Below are positions 50,865-60,655 of a stretch of 64,000 nt of DNA, piece by piece. The notes below the pieces were generated by a model. The model ran no database searches. It worked only from the letters and a program-made list of their open reading frames with translations, and was not told the DNA's origin. Source of the DNA: a bacterium. Its GTDB lineage: Bacteria > Actinomycetota > Acidimicrobiia > Spongiisociales > ZC4RG35. Position 1 is the first letter of the stretch. Every line of letters starts with the position of its first letter. Location: NCBI GenBank assembly GCA_028819345.1, contig JAPPLW010000099.1:184309-248308 (forward strand), written 5' to 3'. A program made the translations under genes and the position numbers.

Positions 50865-53506
50865 GCCCGGGGAAGGGGAATGTCCCCATTCCGGATCGCC
50901 GCCTGGGCGGCGGCCAGCCGGGCGCCCGGGATCCGTGGAGGACTCATGGACACATAATCAAGGCCTACCCGGTGACAGAAATCTATGCTGGCCGGGTCTC
51001 CTCCGTGCTCACCGCAGAGTCCCACCGAAAGGTCGGGACGGACTGCTTTCCCCTCGGCTGTGGCCCACTCCACCAACCGTCCCACGCCGCTCTCGTCCAG
51101 CGACTGGAAGGGGTTGTGAGACAGCACCCCGTCGGCCAGATAGGTGTTGAGAAAGCGCACCTCGGCGTCGTCACGACTCAGCCCGAAGGTGGTCTGAGTG
51201 AGATCATTGGTGCCGAAGGAGAAGAACTCGGAAATGCGGGCCAAGTCCCCGGCCATCAGAGCGGCACGGGGGATCTCCACCATGTTGCCCAGCTTCACCT
51301 CCCTGTCCACGCTGTAGGCGGCCTGTTCTTCAGCGAGCATGTCCCGTACCCGTTCCATCTCGGCCGGATCCGCCACCAGTGGAACCATTATCTCGAGGCG
51401 GGGATCTCCCCCCTCCTCCACGCGACGGCGGATAGCCTGCAACGCCGCCCGTATCTGCACCCGGTAAAGCGAAGGCCTAATGATTCCCAGGCGCACTCCC
51501 CGCAGCCCCAGCATCGGGTTGGTCTCCTCCCAACTCCTCACTACATCGATGGTCCGCTCCACCTCTGCGGTGGGCTCCCCCGCGGCGCGGAGCTGATCGT
51601 ATTGATCGCGAAGGTCCCACCGGTCGGGGAGGAACTCGTGAAGGGGAGGATCGAGCAAGCGGACCACCACGGGCTTTCCGTCCATCGCCTCCAGCAAGGC
51701 GGTGAAATCCTCGGCCTGCAACTGCTGCAGTTCCAGGAGGGCTTTCTCCGGCTCCTCATCCATGATGATCCGGCGCACCACCGGCAGCCGGTCGCCCATG
51801 AACATGTGCTCGGTGCGGGCCAGTCCGATGCCCTCCGCCCCCAACTCCGCGGCGCGGGCCGCGTCCTTACCCGTGTCGGCGTTTGCCCACACCCCCAGTC
51901 GCCGCATTTGGTCCGCCCAGCCCAACAACATCTCCAGCTCGGCGGGCGGGGAGGGCTCCACCAACTCCACCTCGCCGATGAAGACCCGTCCGGTGGTGCC
52001 GTCGATGGCGATGGTGTCTCCTTCCTGCACCCGCAAGCCCCCGGGCGCGGTGAAATAACCCTGCTCGGCGTCGATGGAGATCTCCGCGGCGCCGGTGACC
52101 GCCGGCGTCCCCATAGCGCGGGCCACCACCGCCGCATGGCTGGTCTTCCCTCCGTGGCTGGTCAAGATCCCCTCGGAGGCGAACAGCCCCTCAATGTCGT
52201 CGGGCGTGGTCTCCCATCTAACCAGGATCACCGGCGTCCCCTCCCCTGCCATCTGCACAGCCCGTCGAACGTCGAACACCGCCTTGCCCATCGCCGCTCC
52301 CGGGGAGGCGTCCAGCCCGAAGAAGGCCGGGGGTGGCGACTTGTCCTCGGCGATCCCGTGCACGAGCAACTGTTCCAGTTGGCCCGGCTCCACCCGCATC
52401 AGGGCGGTCTGGCGGTCGATCAGCCCCTCTTCGACCATCTCCACCGCAGCTCTCACCGCCGCAGCGGCCGATCTCTTCCCCACCCGGGTCTGCAGTATCC
52501 AGAGCTTTCCCTTCTCGATGGTGAACTCGATGTCGCACATGTCGGAGTAGGCGTCCTCCAGCGAGGACCCCACCGCCTCCAACTCGGCGTGGATCTCCGG
52601 ATGGGTATCGGCCAGGACCGAGATGGGGAGGGTCTGGCGGATCCCCGCCACCACATCTTCTCCCTGGGCATTGGGCAGGTAGTCCCCGAACATCTCGTGC
52701 TGGCCGGTGGCAGGGTCGCGAGTGAAGTACACCCCGGTGCCCGAGTCGACGCCCAGGTTGCCGAAGACCATCATCTGGATATTGCAAGCCGTCCCGAGAT
52801 GGTGCGGAATGTCGTGGAGCCGACGGTAGGTGTAGGCCCGCGGGGAGTTCCAGGACTCGAACACCGACACGATCGCCTTCCGCAATTGCTCCATCGGATC
52901 CACCGGTACTTCGCTGTCCTGGGCGGCCAGCAACATCCTGAACTGGCGGACCGCCGCCACCAGATCGGAGGTGGGGAGCCGGGAGTCCTCGGTGACGTTC
53001 CTGCGTTCCCTGAGACTGGTCATGACATGCTCGAAGTCGTCCCGGTTGGCGCCCAGCACCACTTCCCCGTAGGTCTGGAGCAGGCGCCGGTACGCATCCC
53101 AGGCGAAGCGCTGGTCCCCGGACCACCGAGCCAACTCCGAGACCACTGCCTGGTTGGCCCCCAGGTTGAGCACCGTGTCCATCATTCCCGGCATCGAGAA
53201 CCTGGCTCCCGAGCGGGCCGACAGGAGGAGCGGGGGGCCGGCCACCCCACCCAGACTGCGGCCCGTCTGGTTCTCGATCTTGGCCAGCGCCGACTTCACC
53301 TCGGCCCAGAAACCGGAGGGCATTCGCCCTTCCTCCAGGTAATAACGGCAGGCGGCGGTGCTGATGACGAACCCGTGCGGAACCGCCAATCCCATTTCCA
53401 TCATCCGCGCCAAACCGGACCCCTTGCCTCCCAACAGGTCGCGATCCGCGGGATCGGCCTCCTCGAAATCAAAAACGTATTTGTCCGCTCTACCAGCCAT
53501 TTGCAA
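50861..53506 (-). CDS. ppdK: Pyruvate, phosphate dikinase
   Basis: An 881-residue enzyme that converts pyruvate, ATP and phosphate to phosphoenolpyruvate, AMP and pyrophosphate, or works in the reverse direction. The N-terminal ATP-grasp domain has LSARSGARFSMPGMMDTVLN; the swivelling phosphohistidine domain has GGKTSHAAVVARAMGTPA with the catalytic His near residue 456; the C-terminal PEP-binding barrel holds SFGTNDLTQTTFGLSRDD and GLCGEHGGDP. The length is standard. It supports gluconeogenesis or pyrophosphate-linked glycolysis. It is coupled to DUF3151 downstream. Confidence 0.96.
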   Translation of the reverse strand: MQMAGRADKYVFDFEEADPADRDLLGGKGSGLARMMEMGLAVPHGFVISTAACRYYLEEGRMPSGFWAEVKSALAKIENQTGRSLGGVAGPPLLLSARSGARFSMPGMMDTVLNLGANQAVVSELARWSGDQRFAWDAYRRLLQTYGEVVLGANRDDFEHVMTSLRERRNVTEDSRLPTSDLVAAVRQFRMLLAAQDSEVPVDPMEQLRKAIVSVFESWNSPRAYTYRRLHDIPHHLGTACNIQMMVFGNLGVDSGTGVYFTRDPATGQHEMFGDYLPNAQGEDVVAGIRQTLPISVLADTHPEIHAELEAVGSSLEDAYSDMCDIEFTIEKGKLWILQTRVGKRSAAAAVRAAVEMVEEGLIDRQTALMRVEPGQLEQLLVHGIAEDKSPPPAFFGLDASPGAAMGKAVFDVRRAVQMAGEGTPVILVRWETTPDDIEGLFASEGILTSHGGKTSHAAVVARAMGTPAVTGAAEISIDAEQGYFTAPGGLRVQEGDTIAIDGTTGRVFIGEVELVEPSPPAELEMLLGWADQMRRLGVWANADTGKDAARAAELGAEGIGLARTEHMFMGDRLPVVRRIIMDEEPEKALLELQQLQAEDFTALLEAMDGKPVVVRLLDPPLHEFLPDRWDLRDQYDQLRAAGEPTAEVERTIDVVRSWEETNPMLGLRGVRLGIIRPSLYRVQIRAALQAIRRRVEEGGDPRLEIMVPLVADPAEMERVRDMLAEEQAAYSVDREVKLGNMVEIPRAALMAGDLARISEFFSFGTNDLTQTTFGLSRDDAEVRFLNTYLADGVLSHNPFQSLDESGVGRLVEWATAEGKAVRPDLSVGLCGEHGGDPASIDFCHRVGLDYVSMSPPRIPGARLAAAQAAIRNGDIPLPRA

Positions 53507-53679
53507 TCCGTTCCGCTTCGATACTAACTACGGATCACCAAGGCGCCGCAGCGAATAGTGGCGAGATCATAGGTACGGAAGGAGCCTAGAATTGAGAAAC
53601 GACAGACATCTGAGCAACGGTGAGGAAGAGGCCCACCAAGGGAACCCCTCGTCTCCCCGAGGCCGGACAAGGAGCGCAC

Positions 53680-54123
53680 ATGGACAACGAGTTATGGAGA
53701 TGGCTCTGGCTGGGTTTGGCTGCCCTGTTGGGAATCGGGGAGGTTCTCACCGCCGGGTTCTTCCTGCTGCCGTTCGTGATCGGCGGTGGCGCCGCGGCGG
53801 TCCTCTCCTGGCTGGGACTTTCACCATTGGCCCAGTGGCTGGTGTTCTTCGGCGTCTCTCTCCTGTCGTGGGCAGTCCTGCACCGCTACATCAAGACCCA
53901 GGATTCCGATGGACAGCCGCAGGTGGGCGCCAACCGTTGGAAGGGGGCCACTGGACTGGTCCTGGAGGAGATCGACCAGGTGAGCGGAGACGGACTGGTC
54001 CGTATCTTCGGCGAAGAGTGGCGGGCCACCGTCGAAGCCGGGCAGGAGAACATCCCCACCGGCGACACCATTGAGGTGATCGGTGTGGAAGGAACCAAGC
54101 TGGTCGTGGTTCCCCGGTCTTGA
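53680..54123 (+). CDS. NfeD-like membrane protein
   Basis: A 147-residue protein with two to three hydrophobic helices (WLGLAALLGIGEVLTAGFFL, LLPFVIGGGAAAVLSWLGL) and a C-terminal OB-like domain with ANRWKGATGLVLEEI, GEEWRATVEAGQENIPTGD and VEGTKLVV. NfeD proteins act with SPFH proteins in membrane microdomains, and the SPFH gene follows 31 bases later. The ATG at 53680 has a good ribosome site (AAGGAG). The frame is open 20 codons further upstream. Confidence 0.88.
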   Translation: MDNELWRWLWLGLAALLGIGEVLTAGFFLLPFVIGGGAAAVLSWLGLSPLAQWLVFFGVSLLSWAVLHRYIKTQDSDGQPQVGANRWKGATGLVLEEIDQVSGDGLVRIFGEEWRATVEAGQENIPTGDTIEVIGVEGTKLVVVPRS

Positions 54124-54154
54124 CAACCATCTGAACTAGGAAGGAAGTGACCTC

Positions 54155-55090
54155 GTGTTGGAGGATCTAGCCGTATTTGGACTGTTCGGGGCGGTGGCCC
54201 TGGTACTGATCCTGTTTGCCGCCGCCGGACTGAAGGTGGTCAGGCCGTACGAGAAGGGACTGATCGAGCTTCTGGGCCGCTACCAGCACACGGTCGACTC
54301 GGGGCTCCGGTGGGTGATGCCCTTCGTGAAGCGGATCATCAAGGTCGACATGCGGGAGCAGGTGGTGGACGTGCCTCCCCAGGAGGTGATCACCAAGGAC
54401 AACGTGGTGGTGACGGTTGACGCGGTCATCTACTACGAGGCAACCGACCCGGTCAAGCTGAAGTACAACGTGGGCCGGTTCATCGTGGCGGTCACAAAGC
54501 TGGCCCAGACCAACCTGAGAAACGTGGTCGGCGACCTGGACCTAGACGCAGCCCTCACCTCCCGCGAGGTGATCAACGCCAAGCTACGCCAGATCCTCGA
54601 CGACGCCACCGACAAGTGGGGTACCCGTGTGGTGCGGGTGGAGATACAACGCATCGAGCCGCCCGCCGACGTGACCCAGGCCATGCACCGCCAGATGAAG
54701 GCGGAGCGGGACCGGCGCGCCTTGGTCACCGAGGCCGAAGGAGACAAGCGGGCGCGCATCCTCAAGGCCGAAGGTGTACGGGAGAGCCAGATCCTGGAAG
54801 CCGAGGGTGAGGCCATGGCCATCAAAACAGTGGCCGACGCCGACCGCTACAAGCTGCTGACCGTGGCCGAAGGTGAGGCCCAGGCAATCGAGAAGGTGTT
54901 CGCTGCCATCCACCAGGGAGATCCCACTCCCGACCTGATCGCCATCCGCTACCTGGAGGCGCTGCAGGGAATCGCCGACGGGCAGGCCACCAAGGTGTTC
55001 CTCCCCCTCGACACCAGCGGGGTACTGGGCAGCGTGGCGGCCATCGGAGAGTTGCTCAAGGACACCGGCAGCGACAAGCTGACTTCCTAG
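54155..55090 (+). CDS. SPFH/band 7 (stomatin-like) membrane protein
   Basis: A protein of 311 residues with one N-terminal helix and the SPFH domain: [40 protein letters not shown] and [21 protein letters not shown] coiled-coil follows ([20 protein letters not shown]), typical of stomatins that form membrane-associated oligomers. GTG start with a ribosome site (AGGAAGGAAG) just upstream. It ends the operon with NfeD, before a terminator at 55138-55169. Confidence 0.92.
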   Translation: MLEDLAVFGLFGAVALVLILFAAAGLKVVRPYEKGLIELLGRYQHTVDSGLRWVMPFVKRIIKVDMREQVVDVPPQEVITKDNVVVTVDAVIYYEATDPVKLKYNVGRFIVAVTKLAQTNLRNVVGDLDLDAALTSREVINAKLRQILDDATDKWGTRVVRVEIQRIEPPADVTQAMHRQMKAERDRRALVTEAEGDKRARILKAEGVRESQILEAEGEAMAIKTVADADRYKLLTVAEGEAQAIEKVFAAIHQGDPTPDLIAIRYLEALQGIADGQATKVFLPLDTSGVLGSVAAIGELLKDTGSDKLTS

Positions 55091-55137
55091 GTAGGTACCG
55101 AGGGAATTCGGAACGGAACAGAACCAAATGAACAACA

Positions 55138-55169
55138 AAAGGGTCGGGACCCGAAAGTCCCGACCCTTT
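55138..55169. terminator. Bidirectional rho-independent-type terminator
   Basis: Arms AAAGGGTCGGGAC (55138-55150) and GTCCCGACCCTTT (55157-55169) form a perfect 13-bp stem with the loop CCGAAA. T-rich sequence follows on the plus strand, and an A-rich run precedes it, so the minus strand also ends in T residues. It separates the SPFH operon from the convergent molybdenum hydroxylase operon and can serve both. It is the clearest terminator in the window. Confidence 0.92.
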
Positions 55170-55206
55170 CTCTAATTCTCCGCCCGCTTCCGGCAGAGAG
55201 GTCTTG

Positions 55207-56067
55207 TTACCTGGCGGCGGCTACGGCCTGCTGGAGAGCCCTCCGGGTCATCACCTTGGCCAGGTGGGCCTTGTACTCGACGGTCCCGAACAGGTCGTCC
55301 AGCACGGTGACGCCTTCAAGGGCGCGCTCGGAGGCTTCTGCAATCGCAGCGTCGGAGCCATCGGTCCCGACCAAGGCTTCCACAACTCCTTCAGCAAGGG
55401 TGGGCTTGGCGCCAACCCCGGTGAGCGCAACCCGCGCGGAGCTGACCGCGCCGTTAGAGACGTCCAGCCAGACGGCCGCGCCTGCAACGGCGTAGTCGGT
55501 GTGGCCGCCCCGGCGACCCAGTTTCTCGTATGCCGATCCGCCGCCCTGTTTGGGGATACGGACCTCGGTGAGGATCTCCCCCTGCTCCAAGGCCGTGGTA
55601 AGCGTGTCGACGAAGAATTCCGAAGCCGCTATCTCGCGAACGCCGCCTGCCGAGGCCGCCACCATGGTGGCGCCCAGGGCTAGTGCAGCCGAAGGCTGAT
55701 CGGCGGCGATGTCGGCATGGGCGATCGCGCCGCAGGTGGTGCCCTGATTGCGCACCTGAACATCTCCGGTCCAAGAGGCGGCTGTCGCCAGCGCCGCCGC
55801 GTGTTCACCGATCAGTGAATCGGACGCCGTGTCGGCATGGCGCACCATCGCCCCTATGGCGAGGTGGTCACCGCGGTCCTCGATGGAGGAGAGCCCGGGA
55901 ATCCGGCCGATGTCAACCAGCACGTCCGGAGAGAAGAGCCTCAGCTTCATGAGAGGCAGGAGGCTCATGCCTCCGGCCAGCACCTTGGCTCCCTCGGTGG
56001 AGGCCAGGACTGACGTTGCCTCGTCCAGCGACCCCGGGGATACATACTCGAATGACCTGGGATACAT
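55207..56067 (-). CDS. Molybdenum hydroxylase FAD subunit (CoxM-type)
   Basis: A 286-residue flavin subunit of a xanthine oxidase-family enzyme. The FAD-binding sequences are AKVLAGGMSLLPLMKLRL and NQGTTCGAIAHADIAAD, the latter a variant of the usual GG-S-x-A-x-A-D-P motif. The C-terminal domain has VALTGVGAKPTLAEGV. It takes electrons from the small FeS subunit. The ATG overlaps the stop of the large subunit by one base. A longer frame upstream lies inside the large-subunit gene and is not real. Confidence 0.9.
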   Translation of the reverse strand: MYPRSFEYVSPGSLDEATSVLASTEGAKVLAGGMSLLPLMKLRLFSPDVLVDIGRIPGLSSIEDRGDHLAIGAMVRHADTASDSLIGEHAAALATAASWTGDVQVRNQGTTCGAIAHADIAADQPSAALALGATMVAASAGGVREIAASEFFVDTLTTALEQGEILTEVRIPKQGGGSAYEKLGRRGGHTDYAVAGAAVWLDVSNGAVSSARVALTGVGAKPTLAEGVVEALVGTDGSDAAIAEASERALEGVTVLDDLFGTVEYKAHLAKVMTRRALQQAVAAAR

Positions 56068-58460
56068 CAGCTCACACTCCCGTTCGTCTTGGCCGCCTGG
56101 ATCGCCGCCCACACCCGTTTGGGGCGCAGCGGCATATCCACATGGGTCACCCCGAGGGGCGAGAGCGCATCGACCACGGCATTGACCACGGTCTGCGCCG
56201 ACCCGATGGTACCCGCCTCTCCGATCCCTTTCACTCCCAACGGGTTGATGTCGGTGGGAGTCACCGTGCGGTGCAACTCGAAGGAGGGCAAATCGGCTGA
56301 GGTAGGCAACGGATACTCCACGAACGACCACTTGAGGAGGTTTCCGTCCGCCTCGTAGTCGCCGTCCTCGAACATCGCCTGGCCGATACCCTGCGCCAGG
56401 CCGCCGTGGATCTGTCCGTCCACGATCATCGGATTGATGACGTTGCCGCAGTCGTCCATGGCGATGTAGCGAAGCAACTTGACGTCGCCCGTGTCGCCAT
56501 CCACTTCCACCAGGGCCAGATGGGATCCAAACGGCCAGGTGGCGTTGCCGGGACTGAACACGGCGTGGGCCTCCAAGCCTCCTTCCATGCCCTCGGGCAG
56601 GCGGTGAGGCTGGTAGGCCAGCGTGGCGATGTCGGACCACGACACCTGCTGGTCGGGCGAGCCCGCCACATGAGCGCCCCCGTCGGCGAACACGATGTCG
56701 TCCGCAGAGGCTTCCAGGAGGTGGGCGGCCAGATCGGCGGCCTTGGAGCGCACTTTGTTGGCCGCTTCGTAGGTGGCAGATCCGTCCACCGCCGCCGACC
56801 GGGACCCGAAGGTACCGATCCCCAGCGGCGACTCGGCGGTGTCGCCATGGCTCACCCTGATGTTCTCGACCGGGATCCCCAACTGGTTGGAGACGATCTG
56901 GGCCCAGGTGGTCTGGTGTCCCTGTCCGGATGGTCCGGTGCCGATGATCACCGAGGCGGTGCCGTCGGCCTGCACCCGAACCAGGCCCGATCCGTTGAAA
57001 CCTGACGGAATCTTGTAGGACGCCCAGGAAAACCCGAGGTCTACCAGGGCGGAAGGGCCGAATCCGCACACTTCCACATAAGTTGCCAGGCCCAGGCCCA
57101 CCAGCCGTCCCTCGGCCCTCATACGATCCCGTTCGGCCTTGAGGTCCTCATAGCCGGCGGTTTCCAGAAGTGCGTCGAGGTTGGTCTCGTAGTCACCGGT
57201 GTCCATGGGAAAACCGATGTGAGTTGCCGCGCCGGGGAACTTTTCTGCGGGAATGAAATTCTTTCTCCGCACGTCCGCCGGGTCCACGCCGATCTCCCGG
57301 GCGAAGGCGTCAATCGCCCGCTCCAGGTAATAGGCGGCTTCCGGTCGGCCGGCGCCCCGGTAGGCGTCGGTGGTCATGGTGTGGGTGTGAACGCAGGCCA
57401 CCTTCCAGTGGGTGGGAAACTCGTATTGTCCCGCCCCCACGAACAGCCCCAGGAAGGGGATGGCCACCGTGAAGTTCTGGCTGTAGGCGCCCATGTCGGC
57501 GATACCGTCCAACTCGTAGCCCAGAATCTGCCCGTCACGGGTCCCGGTGATGGTGGCGGTCGCCACCCATCCCCGGCCATGAATGGTCGAGCCCGCCGCG
57601 TCCCGCCGGGTCTCGGTGAACTTCACCGGACGACCCAACTGCTGGGAGGCGAAGCAGACCAGGATCTCGTCGTTGTAGACATTGAGCTTGCAGCCGAAGC
57701 CTCCGCCCACCTCGGGAGCGATGCACCGGACATCGGTCAGGGAAAGCCCGAAGGTCTGGGCGATCCCCCCCGCCAGCGCATGCGCGATCTGGGTGGAGGA
57801 ATGGACCGTGAACCGGCCGTAGCCGACGTTCCAGTCCGCCACCACCGAGCGAGGCTCCATCGGCATGGGCAGCAGACGCTGGTTCACCGCTTCGATCGAA
57901 ACGGAGACCGTATCGTCCTGCGCCTTGGCGTCGGCGATGGTCTGTTGAGTGGCGGCGATGCCTTCCTCGTCTCCCCAGGGCCCGCCTTCCCAGGCCAGGA
58001 GGACATTGGATTCCATGTCATCATGGACCAGGGCGGCGTCGGAGGCAGCCTCTTTGAGGTCGATCACCGGGTCGAGCGGATCGTATTCCACATCGACCGC
58101 GTCAGCGGCGTCACGGGCTCCGTAGCGTGTGTCGGCCACCACCATGGCAACCGCTTCACCGAGATGGTTGACCTTGTCGCCCGCCAGGAGCGGACGAACC
58201 TTGCCCACCGGGACCTGGGCCACCAGGTCACCGAGATGAGCGACGTCCCCGGCGGTGTAGACCGCCCGGACCCCGTCCATCGCCTCGGCGTCGGAGGCGT
58301 CCACCGACACCACGCGGGCATGGGCGTAGGGGCTGCGCACGAAAGCGACGTGCAGCATGCCCGGCAGTTGGAGGTCGTCGACATAGAGACCGGTGCCTCT
58401 AATCAGGGCCGGATCTTCTCTGCGCTTGACAACACCGCCCAGAACACTGGTGGTACTCAC
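56067..58460 (-). CDS. Molybdenum hydroxylase large subunit, form II CoxL-type
   Basis: A 797-residue catalytic subunit of the xanthine dehydrogenase/aerobic CO dehydrogenase family. The active-site loop reads [14 protein letters not shown] at about residue 367. AYRGAGR is the signature of form II CoxL-like enzymes, not the AYRCSFR of genuine form I CO dehydrogenase. The GTG start at 58460 overlaps the small-subunit stop (GTGA); an ATG six codons upstream is an alternative. Substrate is unknown: form II enzymes have been linked to CO only weakly. Confidence 0.9.
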   Translation of the reverse strand: MSTTSVLGGVVKRREDPALIRGTGLYVDDLQLPGMLHVAFVRSPYAHARVVSVDASDAEAMDGVRAVYTAGDVAHLGDLVAQVPVGKVRPLLAGDKVNHLGEAVAMVVADTRYGARDAADAVDVEYDPLDPVIDLKEAASDAALVHDDMESNVLLAWEGGPWGDEEGIAATQQTIADAKAQDDTVSVSIEAVNQRLLPMPMEPRSVVADWNVGYGRFTVHSSTQIAHALAGGIAQTFGLSLTDVRCIAPEVGGGFGCKLNVYNDEILVCFASQQLGRPVKFTETRRDAAGSTIHGRGWVATATITGTRDGQILGYELDGIADMGAYSQNFTVAIPFLGLFVGAGQYEFPTHWKVACVHTHTMTTDAYRGAGRPEAAYYLERAIDAFAREIGVDPADVRRKNFIPAEKFPGAATHIGFPMDTGDYETNLDALLETAGYEDLKAERDRMRAEGRLVGLGLATYVEVCGFGPSALVDLGFSWASYKIPSGFNGSGLVRVQADGTASVIIGTGPSGQGHQTTWAQIVSNQLGIPVENIRVSHGDTAESPLGIGTFGSRSAAVDGSATYEAANKVRSKAADLAAHLLEASADDIVFADGGAHVAGSPDQQVSWSDIATLAYQPHRLPEGMEGGLEAHAVFSPGNATWPFGSHLALVEVDGDTGDVKLLRYIAMDDCGNVINPMIVDGQIHGGLAQGIGQAMFEDGDYEADGNLLKWSFVEYPLPTSADLPSFELHRTVTPTDINPLGVKGIGEAGTIGSAQTVVNAVVDALSPLGVTHVDMPLRPKRVWAAIQAAKTNGSVS

Positions 58461-58960
58461 GCCGACCCCTCCTCCCATTCAGGGGCGGGCGGTTCCTCGC
58501 CCCGCATCTTCGCAGCGGCGTATTCCACCGCGCGGACGATGTTGTGATACCCGGTGCAGCGGCACAGGTTGCCTTCCAGGCCATGGCGTATCTCGCCCTC
58601 GGAGGGGGACCCGTTCTCAGAGAGGAGTCCCACTGCCGACATGATCATGCCCGGCGTGCAGAATCCGCACTGGAGGCCATGCCGTTCCCAAAAACCTTCT
58701 TGGACAGGGTGGAGATCGCCATTGGCGGCCAACCCCTCGATGGTGGTTACCTCGGCGCCCTGCGCCTGCACTGCCAGCATGGTGCACGACTTGACAGTCT
58801 TCCCGTCGAGGATCACGGTGCAAGCGCCACAGTATGACGTGTCACAGCCCACATGGGTACCGGTCAGGCCCAGTTCCTCTCTCAGCAGGTGCACCAGCAG
58901 CGTGCGCGGTTCAACATCGGTTACCGCACGCTGACCATTAACGGTTAGTGATACGTGCAT
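58457..58960 (-). CDS. Molybdenum hydroxylase [2Fe-2S] subunit (CoxS-type)
   Basis: A 167-residue two-cluster iron-sulfur subunit. The plant-ferredoxin-type cluster is in [19 protein letters not shown] and the second, helical cluster is [13 protein letters not shown] and [13 protein letters not shown]. It passes electrons from the molybdenum site to the FAD subunit. The ATG at 58960 is preceded by a perfect ribosome-binding sequence AAAGGAGGT (58963-58971), the best in the window. Gene order in the operon is S, L, M, unlike the M-S-L order of form I CO dehydrogenases. Confidence 0.93.
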   Translation of the reverse strand: MHVSLTVNGQRAVTDVEPRTLLVHLLREELGLTGTHVGCDTSYCGACTVILDGKTVKSCTMLAVQAQGAEVTTIEGLAANGDLHPVQEGFWERHGLQCGFCTPGMIMSAVGLLSENGSPSEGEIRHGLEGNLCRCTGYHNIVRAVEYAAAKMRGEEPPAPEWEEGSA

Positions 58961-59126
58961 AGACCTCCTTTCTTCAGTTGCTTCCCACGGTATCAGGTCT
59001 TTGCCCCAAATAGAAAGTCAGAGTGGGAAGAATTTACAAAACATAAAAAATATTCCCCCTGAGCCGGGGTTGACTTGCCGGCCTGCCCGATGCAGATTGT
59101 CCAGATACCCACCACTGAGGCAAAAC

Positions 59127-59429
59127 ATGAATTCAAACCAACCCGCACACCCGGACCTGGCTCACTTCGAGAGACTCGCTCGGCGGCGATTCGATGAGGT
59201 GGCAGAATACGAACAGGAGGCGGCAATGCTGCAAGTGCAGCGAATGTCCACCCTCCGTGATCGCCTGTTGGACGCCGAGGACGCCGAACTGACCGTCAGG
59301 ATCTGGGCACAGGGAGGCCACCTGTGCGAGGGCACACCCTTTGCAGTAGGCCAGGACCACGTGGAACTTGGTGACTCCCGCCAACTGATCATCCCCTTCT
59401 CCGCTATCGAGATGGTGGAATTCACTTGA
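59127..59429 (+). CDS. Small protein with coiled-coil and Sm-like domain (unrecognised)
   Basis: A protein of 100 residues. The N-terminal 55 residues are helical and charged (LARRRFDEVAEYEQEAAMLQ). The C-terminal part (AELTVRIWAQGGHLCEGTPF, DHVELGDSRQLIIPFSAIEM) has the strand pattern of a small Sm/LSm-like barrel, by eye only. Similar small proteins sit beside septum-site/CpaE-type ATPases in actinobacteria. Its TGA overlaps the TTG start of the next gene. I do not know its function. Confidence 0.65.
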   Translation: MNSNQPAHPDLAHFERLARRRFDEVAEYEQEAAMLQVQRMSTLRDRLLDAEDAELTVRIWAQGGHLCEGTPFAVGQDHVELGDSRQLIIPFSAIEMVEFT

Positions 59430-60655
59430 TCCCCCGGGTGGTCACCACCGCCGGGCCGGTCTGGGAGTCTGACCTGGTGGACAGGGCAAGAGAAACCGGA
59501 ACGCTCCGGATCGTGAAGCGGGCGTTCCATCCTGAGCCGGTCCACCGGACGCTTGCAGAGGGAAGGGCGCGGGCGGTGGTGGTGGGTGCGGGGGTCCCCT
59601 GGTTGTCCCCAGGCCTGGTGTCGGCCTGGCGGCGGATGGGAGCAGTGGTCATCGGAGTAGATGACCCCTATCACCCGCCGAGCCGTCGCCAACTGGAGGA
59701 TTGGGGGTGCCACATCGTGCTGGAAGAGCCGGATCCGGAATGGGCCGCGGCCTCCCTGGCGGCGGTGCTGCCATCCCCGGCCGCATCGCCGAATCCCCTA
59801 GCGCCAACAGTCGTGGCGGTGGGAGGCGCCCGCGGCGCTCCCGGCAGGACGGAGGTGGCGCTGGGCATAGCGTGGCTGGCTGCCCGACGTGGCTCCTGTC
59901 TGCTGATAGAGGCCGACACCTCTCCCGCTCTGGGGCTGCGGCTGGGACTTCCCCCACCATCCGAACCTCACCAGGTGGTGACCGCGGGACAGATCGACTT
60001 GCTGCTCTGGGATCCCGGCGGATCAGTCGGCGGAATGTTGAGAAACGGCTGGTCGCGTCTTTGGGATTACCGGACGGCGGTGGTGGATCTCGGCCCCGGG
60101 ATCTCCGCATTTGGGGACTGGCCCGGCCAGAGAGTCGTGGTGTGCCGGGCTAGTCCCCCAGGAATAGTGCGGACTGCCTCGCTGCTGGCGAGGCTGGGCG
60201 GCGGACCGCCTTCCCACATGGTGATAAACCGGGTTTCGCCCTCCGATCCCCTCGGTGGGGAGATCTCCCGGCACCTGGCAGGTTTGACGGGAAGCAAGCC
60301 TGCCGCCTTGATCCCGGAACTGGACGACCTGGCGTGGGGGACGCCTCCTCCCCTTTCCCTGCAGGTTGCGCTGGAACCTCTTATGGCCCGGCTCAACCTC
60401 GTCGACGGGCCGTCAACGGGAGGCCCGGTAACTCCCCAGCATCCGCAGGCGGCTGACCGTAACCAGGTCCGGCTTGAACACCGCGGCCAGTCCTTCGGGC
60501 CCGGGGGAGTGGATCAGATCGACAAAGAACCGGTAGCGCCAAGCCTCATGGGAAGGACGGGACTCGATCCGGGTGAGGTTGGCTCCCCGGGCGGCCAACT
60601 CGGTGAGGGCCAACGCCAGCGACCCGGGCCGGTGAAGGACCTCAAAGACCACTGA
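59426..60655 (+). CDS. CpaE/Ssd-like P-loop protein with deviant Walker A
   Basis: A frame of 409 residues. Residues 1-125 resemble the receiver-like N-terminal domain of CpaE/septum-site proteins. Residues 128-175 form a MinD/ParA-like core with an altered Walker A, GGARGAPGRTE at 133-143: Arg takes the place of the catalytic Lys. The acidic strand LLIEADTSPALGLRLG follows. After about residue 328 the sequence is antisense to pheA for 243 bases with no stop in between, so the true C-terminus may be short, or a frameshift may hide it. TTG start, four-base overlap with the preceding gene. Pilus (tad) genes are absent. Confidence 0.6.
   Translation: MIPRVVTTAGPVWESDLVDRARETGTLRIVKRAFHPEPVHRTLAEGRARAVVVGAGVPWLSPGLVSAWRRMGAVVIGVDDPYHPPSRRQLEDWGCHIVLEEPDPEWAAASLAAVLPSPAASPNPLAPTVVAVGGARGAPGRTEVALGIAWLAARRGSCLLIEADTSPALGLRLGLPPPSEPHQVVTAGQIDLLLWDPGGSVGGMLRNGWSRLWDYRTAVVDLGPGISAFGDWPGQRVVVCRASPPGIVRTASLLARLGGGPPSHMVINRVSPSDPLGGEISRHLAGLTGSKPAALIPELDDLAWGTPPPLSLQVALEPLMARLNLVDGPSTGGPVTPQHPQAADRNQVRLEHRGQSFGPGGVDQIDKEPVAPSLMGRTGLDPGEVGSPGGQLGEGQRQRPGPVKDLKDH

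Noticed and set aside
50972..53527. 851-codon open frame antisense to ppdK
   Set aside because: It is the shadow of a highly conserved enzyme gene; its product has no recognisable domain.
56068..57069. Long N-terminal extension of the FAD subunit
   Set aside because: It lies inside the large-subunit gene in another frame and reads as Arg/Gly-rich noise; the ATG at 56067 fits the family start.
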